Of a stretch of 23,215 nucleotides of DNA, positions 1 to 6,584 are shown in pieces. Every line of letters begins with the position of its first letter. Position 1 is the stretch's first letter. The notes below the pieces were generated by a model. The model did no database searches and was not told where the DNA came from. It was given only the letters and a program-made list of their open reading frames with translations. This stretch comes from RUG14871 sp045539425 (lineage in GTDB: Bacteria > Bacillota_I > Bacilli_A > Erysipelotrichales > Erysipelotrichaceae): NCBI GenBank assembly GCA_045539425.1, contig JAZQFH010000001.1, positions 1 to 23,215 of the forward strand, written 5' to 3'. Made by a program: the position numbers and the translations under genes.

Positions 1-141
1 CAGCTGAGATTACCACTGGATTACATAAGAATTATTCCAGAGGATGATGAAATTCATACATTTTTAAAGGTTATGGGGAGGATCGAAATAGAGAGATATC
101 TTCCAGGAAGTAACGGAAGAGGAAGAAAAGGATATAACCCG
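1..141 (+). pseudogene. transposase N-terminal fragment (IS1182/DUF772-like), truncated
   Basis: Frame 1 is open from the first base and reads QLRLPLDYIRIIPEDDEIHT, then a stretch ending GRGRKGYNP. This resembles the N-terminal domain of IS1182/IS5-type (DUF772) transposases, where an 'IPEDD' segment is followed by a Gly/Arg-rich stretch and a 'Y-x-P' turn. After NP the frame runs only about six more codons to a stop, inside the 3' end of the HAD gene, so the rest of the transposase is missing. Its first 17 bases repeat the last 17 of the window, where the same gene starts. Together they would give a 68-codon frame. Whether this is a genuine truncated copy or an assembly edge cannot be decided here. 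The family assignment rests on sequence feel and is moderate. Confidence 0.6.
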
Positions 142-144
142 TTT

Positions 145-777
145 TTACTTTATGACTTCTAACAGTTCCCTTAGCGAATTGATATAGGCGTCCCCTCCGC
201 TCTGATCACAGAGGTAGCGGTTTTCCCTGCGCACGATGCAATAAGCTCTGGAAGCTAAGGCCGCATCAATTCCCACGCGCGAATCTTCCACCACGGCACA
301 TTCATCTGCGCTTAAGCCCAACAGTTCCATTGCCTTCAGATAGACTTCCGGGTCCGGCTTGCGCTTACTGACTTCATTGAAGGAAACCGTCGCGTCAAAT
401 AAATCTTCCCAGTGATTCTGCGCAATCACCGTATCAATCTTTTCCCTAGTGCTTAAGGAACCGATGGCCAGACGGTAGCCCCTCTTTTTGAGTTCATGCA
501 GAGCTTCATCGCTGCCTTCCATGCGGATGGAGTAATAATCCATGGGGTCGTGCATGACGCTCCAGTAATATGTCATGACTTCCTTCAGTTCTTCTTCACT
601 CTTCTCCGGAAAGATCTCCGGAATCTGAAGCGAGAAGCGGTGTCCGACATAGGTATAGGCCATTTCCGGCTTCCACTCGATTCCGTAATGCGAAAGGAAC
701 TGGATCTTCCGCTTAAGATAGTGCAGCTCGGAGTCGATCAGCACCCCGTCCAGATCAAAGATAACACCCTTGATCAT
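145..777 (-). CDS. HAD-superfamily hydrolase (subfamily IA, beta-phosphoglucomutase-like)
   Basis: A 210-residue haloacid-dehalogenase-type phosphatase or phosphomutase. Motif I is FDLDGVLID at residues 7-15 (nucleophile Asp8, acid/base Asp10). A helical cap follows. Motif II is the Ser/Thr of AIGSLSTR, motif III the Lys in SKRKPDPEVY, and motif IV VVEDSRVGIDAA near the C terminus. This order is typical of subfamily IA enzymes such as beta-phosphoglucomutases and sugar phosphatases; the substrate cannot be read from sequence. The start at 777 is chosen because it begins directly before motif I, one base after the stop of the upstream gene, which suggests translational coupling. A longer in-frame start at 813 would overlap that gene. 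The gene ends against the transposase fragment, and no terminator of its own is visible. Confidence 0.9.
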   Translation of the reverse strand: MIKGVIFDLDGVLIDSELHYLKRKIQFLSHYGIEWKPEMAYTYVGHRFSLQIPEIFPEKSEEELKEVMTYYWSVMHDPMDYYSIRMEGSDEALHELKKRGYRLAIGSLSTREKIDTVIAQNHWEDLFDATVSFNEVSKRKPDPEVYLKAMELLGLSADECAVVEDSRVGIDAALASRAYCIVRRENRYLCDQSGGDAYINSLRELLEVIK

Positions 778-778
778 C

Positions 779-1198
779 TCAGTCTTCCGGGCTCCAGGAT
801 TTCTGGACCTCATCGATCTGCAGTTTTCCGTCCGTCTTTGCGGCTACCTGGTATTCATCCTCATAGACGATCTCACCCGGGAAGTTGGTGCACACAAGAT
901 AATACGGGCGGTTATATTTCTCCAGCAGCCATAGCATCGGCCTTAACATCTTCATCATCTGTTCACTGTTTTCAATCTTGAACCAGCAGACGACTGGCTC
1001 CTGCCGCTTGCACGGCTCCGGCCAGGGCAGATTATGGGCAAACCAGTCATCCAGCTCCTCAAAGAGAGCCTTGTCTTCTTCCTCCATCACATTCTCTTCC
1101 AGCATCTGATTAAACATGCTGAAAACGCCCTTCGCCCACATCGTATTTTTCGCAAGCGCCTTCCCCTGGATTCTTGCATATTTATAATTCAGCTTCAT
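779..1198 (-). CDS. hypothetical protein, 139 aa
   Basis: I do not recognise the family. The product is a soluble, acidic protein with no signal peptide or membrane segment. It is rich in Trp, Met and Glu (for example DDWFAHNLPWPEP in the middle and MLRPMLWLLEKYNRPYYLV in the second half), suggesting a small mixed alpha/beta fold. A good ribosome binding site (GGAGG, 8 bases upstream) supports the start. The stop lies one base before the start of the HAD hydrolase gene, so the two are almost certainly co-transcribed and perhaps coupled. That makes a role in the same minor metabolic or repair step possible but unproven. Confidence 0.8.
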   Translation of the reverse strand: MKLNYKYARIQGKALAKNTMWAKGVFSMFNQMLEENVMEEEDKALFEELDDWFAHNLPWPEPCKRQEPVVCWFKIENSEQMMKMLRPMLWLLEKYNRPYYLVCTNFPGEIVYEDEYQVAAKTDGKLQIDEVQKSWSPED

Positions 1199-1237
1199 CT
1201 TCGTACCTCCGGGTATTCGGTGATCTTCTTTTTCTTA

Positions 1238-1243
1238 ATTATA
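1238..1243 (-). promoter_or_regulatory. candidate -10 box for the hypothetical/HAD gene pair
   Basis: A perfect TATAAT on the minus strand lies 40 bases upstream of the start at 1198. No good -35 box is seen at 16-18 bases (the hexamer there is TATCAA). It lies downstream of the terminator at 1294-1321, which fits a separate transcription unit. Confidence 0.4.
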
Positions 1244-1293
1244 TCCAAAATCAGGCTTCTTTGATATCCTTCCTGCCCTGCCTTATTGTAATA

Positions 1294-1321
1294 TGTGAAA
1301 GGTCCCGCATCCTGCGGGACC
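1294..1321 (-). terminator. intrinsic terminator after the alpha/beta hydrolase gene
   Basis: On the minus strand GGTCCCGC pairs with GCGGGACC around a 5-base loop (1301-1321), followed by TTTC. It lies about 40 bases past the stop of the hydrolase gene. The T tract is short, so the stem must do most of the work. Confidence 0.7.
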
Positions 1322-1361
1322 ATGTTTGTATGCTTCAATTCGTGAACAGCTGATCCTGCTC

Positions 1362-3353
1362 TCAAAGGAACGAGGATCCGCCGGTGACGATCCAGCAGGC
1401 CAGTATCGCAATGACCAGTGCTCCCGTATAGACGCTGTGCGTCTTGCGGTAACATACCGTACCGATCAGAGAGAAGAAGAGAACCTGCGGCACAAAGAGG
1501 ATCAGAAGTGACATGAACGGTCCTCCGAACGTGCTTCCGAACAGAAGGTCCGCACCCGGAGAGATATTCATAAAGAACGGAATGTACTCAATCAAAGTGA
1601 TAATCAGAACACCACCGGCCATCAGGAAGAAGTTCTTCCCCCAGTCTCCCATAAAGCCGAGCGGACCGTTCACATAGGTGGACTGTGTCCGGAAGGTCGC
1701 AAAGATCTTGGAGTTGTTCATGATGTAGAACAGCGCAAAGATCGGAAGATAGACTAAAAACTGCAGTGCCCTGATTCCGGTAAACGGACGGAAGAACGGC
1801 CAGACAAAGCGCAGATCCAGATCAAACACCAGACTGTAAATCCAGTTGATGAGGTACACCATACCGGTCATGCACAGTGCCAATAGCAGCGATTTGGCAA
1901 ATAAAAGCCAGTCGATGTGCTCATTGATCTCCGCAGAGCCAAGCCCTGTTTCCCTGGTGTCTTTCCGCTGTCCTTTTTTCCTGCGTGAAACAGCGCTGAT
2001 GATATTCGTAATCACCATGACAAGAATCAGAAAACCGTACCAGCTTACAAAGCCGTTTCCGACCGTCATGCGGAAGATTTTCTCCGGAAGGGGCAGTAAG
2101 CCGTGTCCCAGCTGCGTCATAAACGGGAACGAGAAGCCGGCAATGAGGATCGTGATCAGAGCTCCGCGCCAGAAAGCGCTGCCTTTCTTCAGATTCCACT
2201 CATGCGGTAATGGCTGTACGATGGAGGCAAAGAAGCCCGTATCCAGTAAGAAGGACATCAGCGGGAACATTGCCAATAGCACTAACAGCATTGCCGCAAG
2301 TGTCAGATATTCCTTCGTCATGGCATTCTGGTCGTTATATGCCAGCGTAGATACGTGTCCCGTCGCCTGATCCATCCATTCCATTGCGACAGCCAGGCCG
2401 TGGGCGTTATGGGTGGTCAGACGGTGATTGGTATAGAGAAGCTCCATTCTTCTGGCTGAGCCGTCACTGAAGTTTCCGAATGTGGTATCCCATGCCGCCT
2501 TGTCCGCCGTTGTCTGCAAGAATTCATAGCGGAGCGGAGTTTTTAACAGGTTATCACTCACAATGCGCTGATAGTCACGGAAATAAGAGAACTCGTCGTA
2601 TTTCGCCTGTAACAAAAGAACATTATTGAAGTGAATGGAAGGGTCATAAACGCTGTTGCGGAAGAGTTCCCCGCACTGCAATACCGTTGCGACCGGTTCG
2701 ATCGGTGTACCGTAATAGGCCGCCGCAACACTCCAGCTGGACCAGGTCCCCATGGAATGTCCGCTCAGTGCCATCTTCGTATTGTCCACATACGGCAGTT
2801 CGGACAGGAAGCGGTAGGCTTCGATTCCGCCGCAGCTGGAATCCGTAATGGCATTGCCTTCTTCATCTTTGGAATAGTGATCGTTGAAGAAGGACAGGTT
2901 CGAGAAGTTCATCATCAGCTTATAGCGGTTCACGCCGCCGATCTTTGTATACGTCCCGTCTGCTTCCGAATCATTTCCGTAGTTGACCGTCACCTTGTGA
3001 TTGACGTAGCCGCGGTTTAATAAGCCGGCCTTGCTGGTGCCGTGACCGTACTCGTCCAGTGCCAAAACAACGTAGCCTCTCCGTGATAATTCCATGGAGT
3101 AGGCGGCGCAGGTCTCATGGTCGTTTTGATAGCCGTGCAACAGCAGCACTGCCGGTGCTTTCGCGGCTTCCGAGGCACTTTTCGGCCGATAGAGTTTGTA
3201 GGTAAGATCCCCGGCTTCGGTATGCAGAACACCGTCGGAGATTTTGACGGAACCTCTGTCACGCTGGATGTTATTCGCCATAAACATGCATCCGCATGAC
3301 AAAAGTAATAGAACCAAGACAAAAACGAGCTTGAAACTACCTTTGGATTTCAT
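1362..3353 (-). CDS. alpha/beta hydrolase with C-terminal multi-pass membrane domain
   Basis: A 663-residue two-part protein. Residues 8-27 are a hydrophobic N-terminal segment ending in Cys (LLLSCGC), either a signal anchor or a weak lipobox. Residues about 35-330 form an alpha/beta hydrolase: LLLHGYQNDHE at 70-80 carries the oxyanion HG, GHSMG at 198-202 gives the nucleophile Ser200, Asp253 (KYDEF) is a likely acid, and His318 (THNAHG) a likely catalytic base. From about residue 348 onward come some seven to eight hydrophobic helices. The hydrolase domain is probably outside the cell, tethered to a membrane domain of unknown job. The substrate is unknown; dienelactone-hydrolase-like or acyl-ester hydrolysis is plausible. 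The start is supported by GGGGAGGAA 5 bases upstream. The gene stands alone between two terminators. Confidence 0.85.
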   Translation of the reverse strand: MKSKGSFKLVFVLVLLLLSCGCMFMANNIQRDRGSVKISDGVLHTEAGDLTYKLYRPKSASEAAKAPAVLLLHGYQNDHETCAAYSMELSRRGYVVLALDEYGHGTSKAGLLNRGYVNHKVTVNYGNDSEADGTYTKIGGVNRYKLMMNFSNLSFFNDHYSKDEEGNAITDSSCGGIEAYRFLSELPYVDNTKMALSGHSMGTWSSWSVAAAYYGTPIEPVATVLQCGELFRNSVYDPSIHFNNVLLLQAKYDEFSYFRDYQRIVSDNLLKTPLRYEFLQTTADKAAWDTTFGNFSDGSARRMELLYTNHRLTTHNAHGLAVAMEWMDQATGHVSTLAYNDQNAMTKEYLTLAAMLLVLLAMFPLMSFLLDTGFFASIVQPLPHEWNLKKGSAFWRGALITILIAGFSFPFMTQLGHGLLPLPEKIFRMTVGNGFVSWYGFLILVMVITNIISAVSRRKKGQRKDTRETGLGSAEINEHIDWLLFAKSLLLALCMTGMVYLINWIYSLVFDLDLRFVWPFFRPFTGIRALQFLVYLPIFALFYIMNNSKIFATFRTQSTYVNGPLGFMGDWGKNFFLMAGGVLIITLIEYIPFFMNISPGADLLFGSTFGGPFMSLLILFVPQVLFFSLIGTVCYRKTHSVYTGALVIAILACWIVTGGSSFL

Positions 3354-3454
3354 AAGTTCCTCCCCTATTGATGATATGATAAAATATTTCTCTATCTTAA
3401 CTATAAATCATTTCCCGCTTTTTGAAAACAGACAGCGAAAAGAACCGTATGATC

Positions 3455-3486
3455 CAAAAAAAGAGAAGTCTTTTCAGAGACTTCCC
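3455..3486 (-). terminator. intrinsic terminator after the GNAT gene
   Basis: On the minus strand GAAGTC pairs with GACTTC around an 8-base loop, followed by TCTTTTTTT. It lies about 50 bases downstream of the stop of the acetyltransferase gene at 3534. Confidence 0.75.
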
Positions 3487-3533
3487 TGTATCATCGCTTC
3501 AGATCACTGCCCCGCAATGCACCCAACGTGAGT

Positions 3534-3980
3534 TTATTTATGAATATACATGCGTGACATTTCCGGTTCGCCGTCCCCCTGAACCATGCAGAAAAACTCC
3601 CAGCCGTACCGCTCGTAGAACCCGGTATGATCGGTAAGCAGGTACACCGGCGTAATACCCTTCTGACTCAGATCGTTCACGGCCATGTTCAGAAGAACTC
3701 CCGCAATTCCCTGATTCCGGTATGCTTTCTCGGTGTACACCGCACAGATATTCGGAGTGAGATCCTTCCGGTTGTGGAAATCGTTTTCGATCACTCCCAG
3801 ACCTCCCACGATCCCGTCATCTTCTAAGCAGAGATACCAGCCGAGTTCCGTTTTTCCGCTTAGATAAGCGTCCATACATTTCAGATACGCCTCTTTCGGA
3901 ACACCCCACTTCCTATGGAACCAATCCGCTGCCGCTTCTTTCAGTTCCGGCATATCCCGCAGTGTTATATATTGATACAT
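3534..3980 (-). CDS. GNAT-family N-acetyltransferase (148 aa)
   Basis: A single-domain GCN5-related acetyltransferase of usual length. The acetyl-CoA pyrophosphate-binding loop is RNQGIAG at residues 88-94, at the start of the helix that follows the strand ICAVYTE. FYERYGWEF at 121-129 is the conserved 'Y-E-R-x-G-F' strand/helix near the C terminus. The acceptor substrate cannot be told. The start is chosen by an AAAGAGG ribosome binding site. A perfect 12-base palindrome (3995-4006) lies just upstream of that site, and a terminator lies downstream, so the gene seems to be a monocistronic unit under its own control. Confidence 0.88.
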   Translation of the reverse strand: MYQYITLRDMPELKEAAADWFHRKWGVPKEAYLKCMDAYLSGKTELGWYLCLEDDGIVGGLGVIENDFHNRKDLTPNICAVYTEKAYRNQGIAGVLLNMAVNDLSQKGITPVYLLTDHTGFYERYGWEFFCMVQGDGEPEMSRMYIHK

Positions 3981-3994
3981 ACAATACCTCTTTA

Positions 3995-4006
3995 AAATTC
4001 GAATTT
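3995..4006. promoter_or_regulatory. palindrome AAATTCGAATTT upstream of the GNAT gene (operator candidate)
   Basis: Perfect 12-base inverted repeat, 15-26 bases upstream of the GNAT start, just before its ribosome binding site. The same core recurs at 5802-5813 upstream of the ATC-hydrolase-like gene. It would suit a dimeric repressor, but the regulator is not identified. Confidence 0.4.
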
Positions 4007-4087
4007 GCCTTTCACCATGTTATTCTGTCGGATATGGTGTTTCGCCTGGAAAGAATGACACCTCCATTTCTTCCTCAGAACGCCATT

Positions 4088-4771
4088 TTACTGAACGATA
4101 AAGTTTATTCCCTCAAAACTGCTCAATTCCTTTTTGAGCCTGTCAAAATCATTCTTCGTCGAGGTCGTTACTTCCAGTCCGACATTGCCGACGATTCCGC
4201 TTTTCGCAGGAATCGTATCAATGTAGACATCATCACTGAGAATGGCATAGAGCTTGTCTACGATTGACTGGATAATGTCTACATCGCTGACTTCAATATA
4301 AAACCGCATGTAACGCAGCCGATTATGTTCCATTTTCGTAAACAGGCTGGCGTTAACAACGCAGATGAGAGTTGTGATGATACTGCCGGTATAGAACCCG
4401 TAACCAAGAGCGATACCGGTGATTGCGGTTACCCACATCCCGGCAGCTGTCGTAAGTCCAACGATGGAACTGTCGCTTTTCACCAGAATGGTGCCGGCAC
4501 CGAGAAACCCGATACCTGATACAACCGAAGCCGGTATTCTGAACACGTCACCTTCTAATCCCATGACTCTCGAAACATACAGGCTGCACAGTGATGTCAG
4601 AGCACCGCCCATGCATACGAAAATATGCGTACGTAATCCTGCAGCACTGCCATGCATGCCCCGTTCATTTCCGATGATACCGCCGGCAATTACCGCCAGA
4701 ATGATTCTCAGCAAGACGCTGAACCAGTTAAACTCATGAATATAACTGATAAAAAAACCAATGGTTTCCAT
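4088..4771 (-). CDS. MgtC/SapB-family membrane protein
   Basis: A 227-residue MgtC-type protein. The N-terminal half has four to five membrane helices with the family blocks GNERGMHGSAAGLRTH at 34-49, GIGFLGAGTI at 86-95 and GLTTAAGMWVTAITG at 105-119. The C-terminal part from about residue 150 is soluble and ACT-like, as in the longer members of the family. In pathogens MgtC supports growth at low magnesium and restrains the F-type ATPase; in most Firmicutes the role is not established. The start at 4771 follows a G-rich ribosome binding site (GGGGGG, 5 bases upstream). The neighbouring genes give no functional hint, and no clear terminator follows the gene. Confidence 0.9.
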   Translation of the reverse strand: METIGFFISYIHEFNWFSVLLRIILAVIAGGIIGNERGMHGSAAGLRTHIFVCMGGALTSLCSLYVSRVMGLEGDVFRIPASVVSGIGFLGAGTILVKSDSSIVGLTTAAGMWVTAITGIALGYGFYTGSIITTLICVVNASLFTKMEHNRLRYMRFYIEVSDVDIIQSIVDKLYAILSDDVYIDTIPAKSGIVGNVGLEVTTSTKNDFDRLKKELSSFEGINFIVQ

Positions 4772-4827
4772 TTAATCCCCCCAAAAACTCCAGAAGATCG
4801 ATCATAATAGTTTCGTTGTCTTTGTTT

Positions 4828-4833
4828 ATTATA
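4828..4833 (-). promoter_or_regulatory. candidate -10 box for the mgtC-like gene
   Basis: Perfect TATAAT on the minus strand, 57 bases upstream of the start codon. No convincing -35 hexamer at the usual distance, so the promoter is weak, activator-dependent, or misjudged. Confidence 0.4.
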
Positions 4834-4921
4834 CTGCAAAAACATACCAAGGATAGGTGAAACTGTTCCAATCCATATCAGGAGGCATTTTTTGATTCAT
4901 GGGGATTCACATGACATGTAC

Positions 4922-4948
4922 ACAACAAAAAGAGTTCTCTTGAACTCT
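4922..4948 (-). terminator. intrinsic terminator beyond the tRNA-Ala relic
   Basis: On the minus strand AGAGTTC pairs with GAACTCT around AAGA, followed directly by TTTTGTTGTG. It lies 10 bases past the CCA end of the tRNA relic at 4959, the same layout as the intact tRNA and its terminator at 7174-7198. The stretch from 4772 to 5108 has no credible gene: it holds the mgtC promoter region, this terminator, the relic and the terminator at 5075-5113. Confidence 0.65.
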
Positions 4949-4958
4949 GCTCTTTTCC

Positions 4959-5012
4959 CTGGTGGAGATGACGGAATTTATGACTTCTGAAATGCGAAGA
5001 AGACGATTCCGT
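4959..5012 (-). pseudogene. tRNA-Ala 3'-half relic fused to a secG fragment
   Basis: Positions 4959-4974 match 7210-7225 (the CCA end and acceptor/T stem of tRNA-Ala) without a mismatch. Positions 4982-4998 match the anticodon-loop side (7239-7255) with 14 of 17 bases. Positions 4991-5012 match 22 consecutive bases of the secG coding region (7337-7358). The switch lies within AATGCGAA, which occurs in both the tRNA (7248-7255) and secG (7337-7344). About six bases are missing between the two tRNA blocks, and the 5' half of the tRNA is absent, so it cannot fold as a tRNA. Relic plus downstream terminator copy the order secG-tRNA-terminator seen at 7.2-7.5 kb. Confidence 0.7.
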
Positions 5013-5074
5013 TACCTGCCGGCCTATAGCAGCAGGCCTTCTCTTATTTCTGTTATAGAGGTGCTCAAAATCCT

Positions 5075-5113
5075 CAAAAATCTGTCTGACAGACATCAGC
5101 AGGATTTGTCAGA
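5075..5113 (-). terminator. probable terminator after the ATC-hydrolase-like gene
   Basis: On the minus strand TCTGACA (5107-5113) pairs with TGTCAGA (5085-5091) around a 15-base loop, and TTTTT follows four bases later. The TGA inside the first arm (5109-5111) is exactly the stop codon the upstream gene would use if its G-run frameshift were corrected. Confidence 0.5.
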
Positions 5114-5142
5114 TCTTTATCTTTCGCTTATCCATGATGATG

Positions 5143-5748
5143 TCACGACAGCAGTCCCCCCTCAGACAGATCCGAATACCTGATGAACTCAACGTGTTTT
5201 CTGAGATTGCTGTAAGCTGTGGTATCTGTCATGCAGAAGATTTTACACAGTGATCGGATCCCGTATGTTTCAAACATTTCAACGTATGCGCACCTGGATA
5301 TGCTGTACTCGATTTTTCCGTCGGATACTTCGAACTGATCATAGGAGATGCTGCCGTCCTTCACACGTTTGTCGTGGTCTGAGATATTCCATCTTTCCGC
5401 GATCTGATAACTGTTAGGAAGCAGATCAATGCACCGGATCAGGTACTTAATGAAATTCCTCCGGCTGCTGAAGCCGCTGTTTACAGCATCAATGATTTCA
5501 CTGTCCGATAAACCTGATTCCTTTAGTTCCAGACACATGGTAATGATTGCGTAGATATACTCTGCATTCGTTGACGGATAAACATTATGTTCAGCATATT
5601 TTTCTGAAGCATACATCTCTGTCAGCCTTTTCTCATAGGCTTCCTGTTTCCTCTCAGGATCACTGTAGTTACCTGCATCAATGATCTTCCGGTAGATATT
5701 CCCATACCTTTTTACTGTTTTTTTCATTTCCATATTCTGTTTCTCCAT
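5143..5748 (-). CDS. L-2-amino-thiazoline-4-carboxylic acid hydrolase-like protein, C terminus frameshifted
   Basis: A 201-residue soluble protein resembling the ATC-hydrolase family (PF14196), whose founding member opens a thiazoline ring in the conversion of ATC to cysteine. The resemblance is in the C-terminal third: SRCAYVEMF, then a Gly-Ile step, LCKIFCMTD and the run to RYSDLSEGG, matching the family order Cys...Cys-x-x-D...E/R-G-D-x-x-C. The frame stops at LLS just where the family's last Cys motif is due. Removing one G from the six-G run at 5156-5161 restores SEGDCCRDIIMDKR and a stop at 5109, directly at the terminator. So the gene is either broken at its end or the run is misread. 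The start at 5748 has no clear ribosome binding site; the ATG five codons in is an alternative. Palindromes lie at 5801-5824 upstream. Confidence 0.6.
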   Translation of the reverse strand: MEKQNMEMKKTVKRYGNIYRKIIDAGNYSDPERKQEAYEKRLTEMYASEKYAEHNVYPSTNAEYIYAIITMCLELKESGLSDSEIIDAVNSGFSSRRNFIKYLIRCIDLLPNSYQIAERWNISDHDKRVKDGSISYDQFEVSDGKIEYSISRCAYVEMFETYGIRSLCKIFCMTDTTAYSNLRKHVEFIRYSDLSEGGLLS

Positions 5749-5800
5749 ATGATCGTAATGGTTATGTAAAAGGATACTGTTACGGGTTATCCGTCAGCGA

Positions 5801-5824
5801 CAAATTCGAATTTGCAATGCATTG
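5801..5824. promoter_or_regulatory. two adjacent palindromes upstream of the ATC-hydrolase-like gene
   Basis: CAAATTCGAATTTG (5801-5814) and CAATGCATTG (5815-5824) are perfect inverted repeats side by side, 53-76 bases upstream of the start at 5748. The first shares a 12-base core with the site upstream of the GNAT gene at 3980. The 178-base gap 5749-5926 holds nothing else I can name; no consensus promoter is clear there. Confidence 0.4.
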
Positions 5825-5926
5825 TTTAATCGGTCTTGCTCAAATTCAAACTACAATTTTTCTAATCTCCGGTATGATACCTCTGCTGGGATTATTTAAA
5901 AAACTTCTTTTACATTAAAGCATCTC

Positions 5927-6409
5927 TTACGGATCCGATTGATCAATAACTTTAACAGAATGCTGCTTTTCCTTCCGCGAAAGGATCAGCATGCCTATTC
6001 CCATTACGATAAGGATGAAAAAGGCAAATCCACCTGACCATGCCTCCATCGATAATGTAAACCGCACTGAATCCCGCCCAAATGTTCCCAGCATGGAGCG
6101 CTCCAGTGAGAGCAAAGAAACAACTGCGCTGGCACACGATGTATTTCTAAGAGATATCATAACGGCTGACTTTTGCCGATGTGCCTTGATTGTGTTTCGT
6201 ATTGAGAGCGCGACAAATACAAGGGTATAAGCAGCGGTGACGACAGCGACCATCTTGCTTTTCAGAGGATTGCGATGTTCCACGATTGTAAGGATCATCA
6301 AACCGCACTCAATGACAGCGAGTCCGAACATCGCCAGCCCATTGTGCCGAAGCAGATCGACAGCTGTTCTTCTTTTACTTTTAGGCAGTCTCAAGGTTGA
6401 TAGCCTCAT
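5927..6409 (-). CDS. multi-pass membrane protein, main open part of a frameshifted gene
   Basis: The open frame gives 160 residues with three to four hydrophobic helices (around MFGLAVIECGLMILTI, MVAVVTAAYTLVFVAL, a weaker central one and GGFAFFILIVMGIGMLIL) and a charged tail. The family is not recognised. The same frame continues upstream without a stop through a further hydrophobic stretch (IINGIISIVYRSYWYLTLFA) and would join the small frame at 6381-6584 if one G were removed from the five-G run at 6509-6513. The intact product would then be about 218 residues with five to six helices, starting at 6584. As it stands, translation would need an internal start such as 6409, which has no strong ribosome binding site. 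The gene follows the GNAT gene in one operon. Confidence 0.6.
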   Translation of the reverse strand: MRLSTLRLPKSKRRTAVDLLRHNGLAMFGLAVIECGLMILTIVEHRNPLKSKMVAVVTAAYTLVFVALSIRNTIKAHRQKSAVMISLRNTSCASAVVSLLSLERSMLGTFGRDSVRFTLSMEAWSGGFAFFILIVMGIGMLILSRKEKQHSVKVIDQSDP

Positions 6410-6584
6410 CAGACCGATAAGCAGATAAAACGCAAACAGTGTTAGATACCAGTAAGACCGGTAGACGATACTGATGATACCGTTTATGATCGCAAAGGTC
6501 AGATTCCACCCCCATGCTCATCATATGCGACAGGAACGGCTTCCCTCGGATAAACTCTATAATTCTGTGAACAATTCCGTTCAT
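6381..6584 (-). pseudogene. N-terminal piece of the frameshifted membrane protein gene
   Basis: Starts MNGIVHRIIEFIRGKPFLSH and overlaps the GNAT stop by the classic ATGA, with GCGGAG upstream, so the start is well supported. The first 25 codons look genuine. After the five-G run (6509-6513) the frame turns into charged, unlikely sequence (VESDLCDHKRYHQYR), whereas the frame one base away reads WNLTFAIINGIISIVYRSYW and runs on into the membrane protein ending at 5927. One extra G is the simplest explanation, either a true mutation or a sequence error. Confidence 0.6.

Noticed and set aside
1195..1455. Minus-strand frame of 86 codons between the hydrolase and the hypothetical gene
   Set aside because: Overlaps the end of the hydrolase gene and runs through the terminator hairpin; no ribosome binding site.
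4959..5012. A functional second tRNA gene
   Set aside because: The 5' acceptor strand, D arm and half the anticodon arm are absent, and about six bases are lost between the two tRNA blocks.
4962..5183. Plus-strand frame of 73 codons and a minus-strand frame (4878-5096) in the gap beside the mgtC-like gene
   Set aside because: They cross the tRNA/secG relic and two terminators, and the residues look random.
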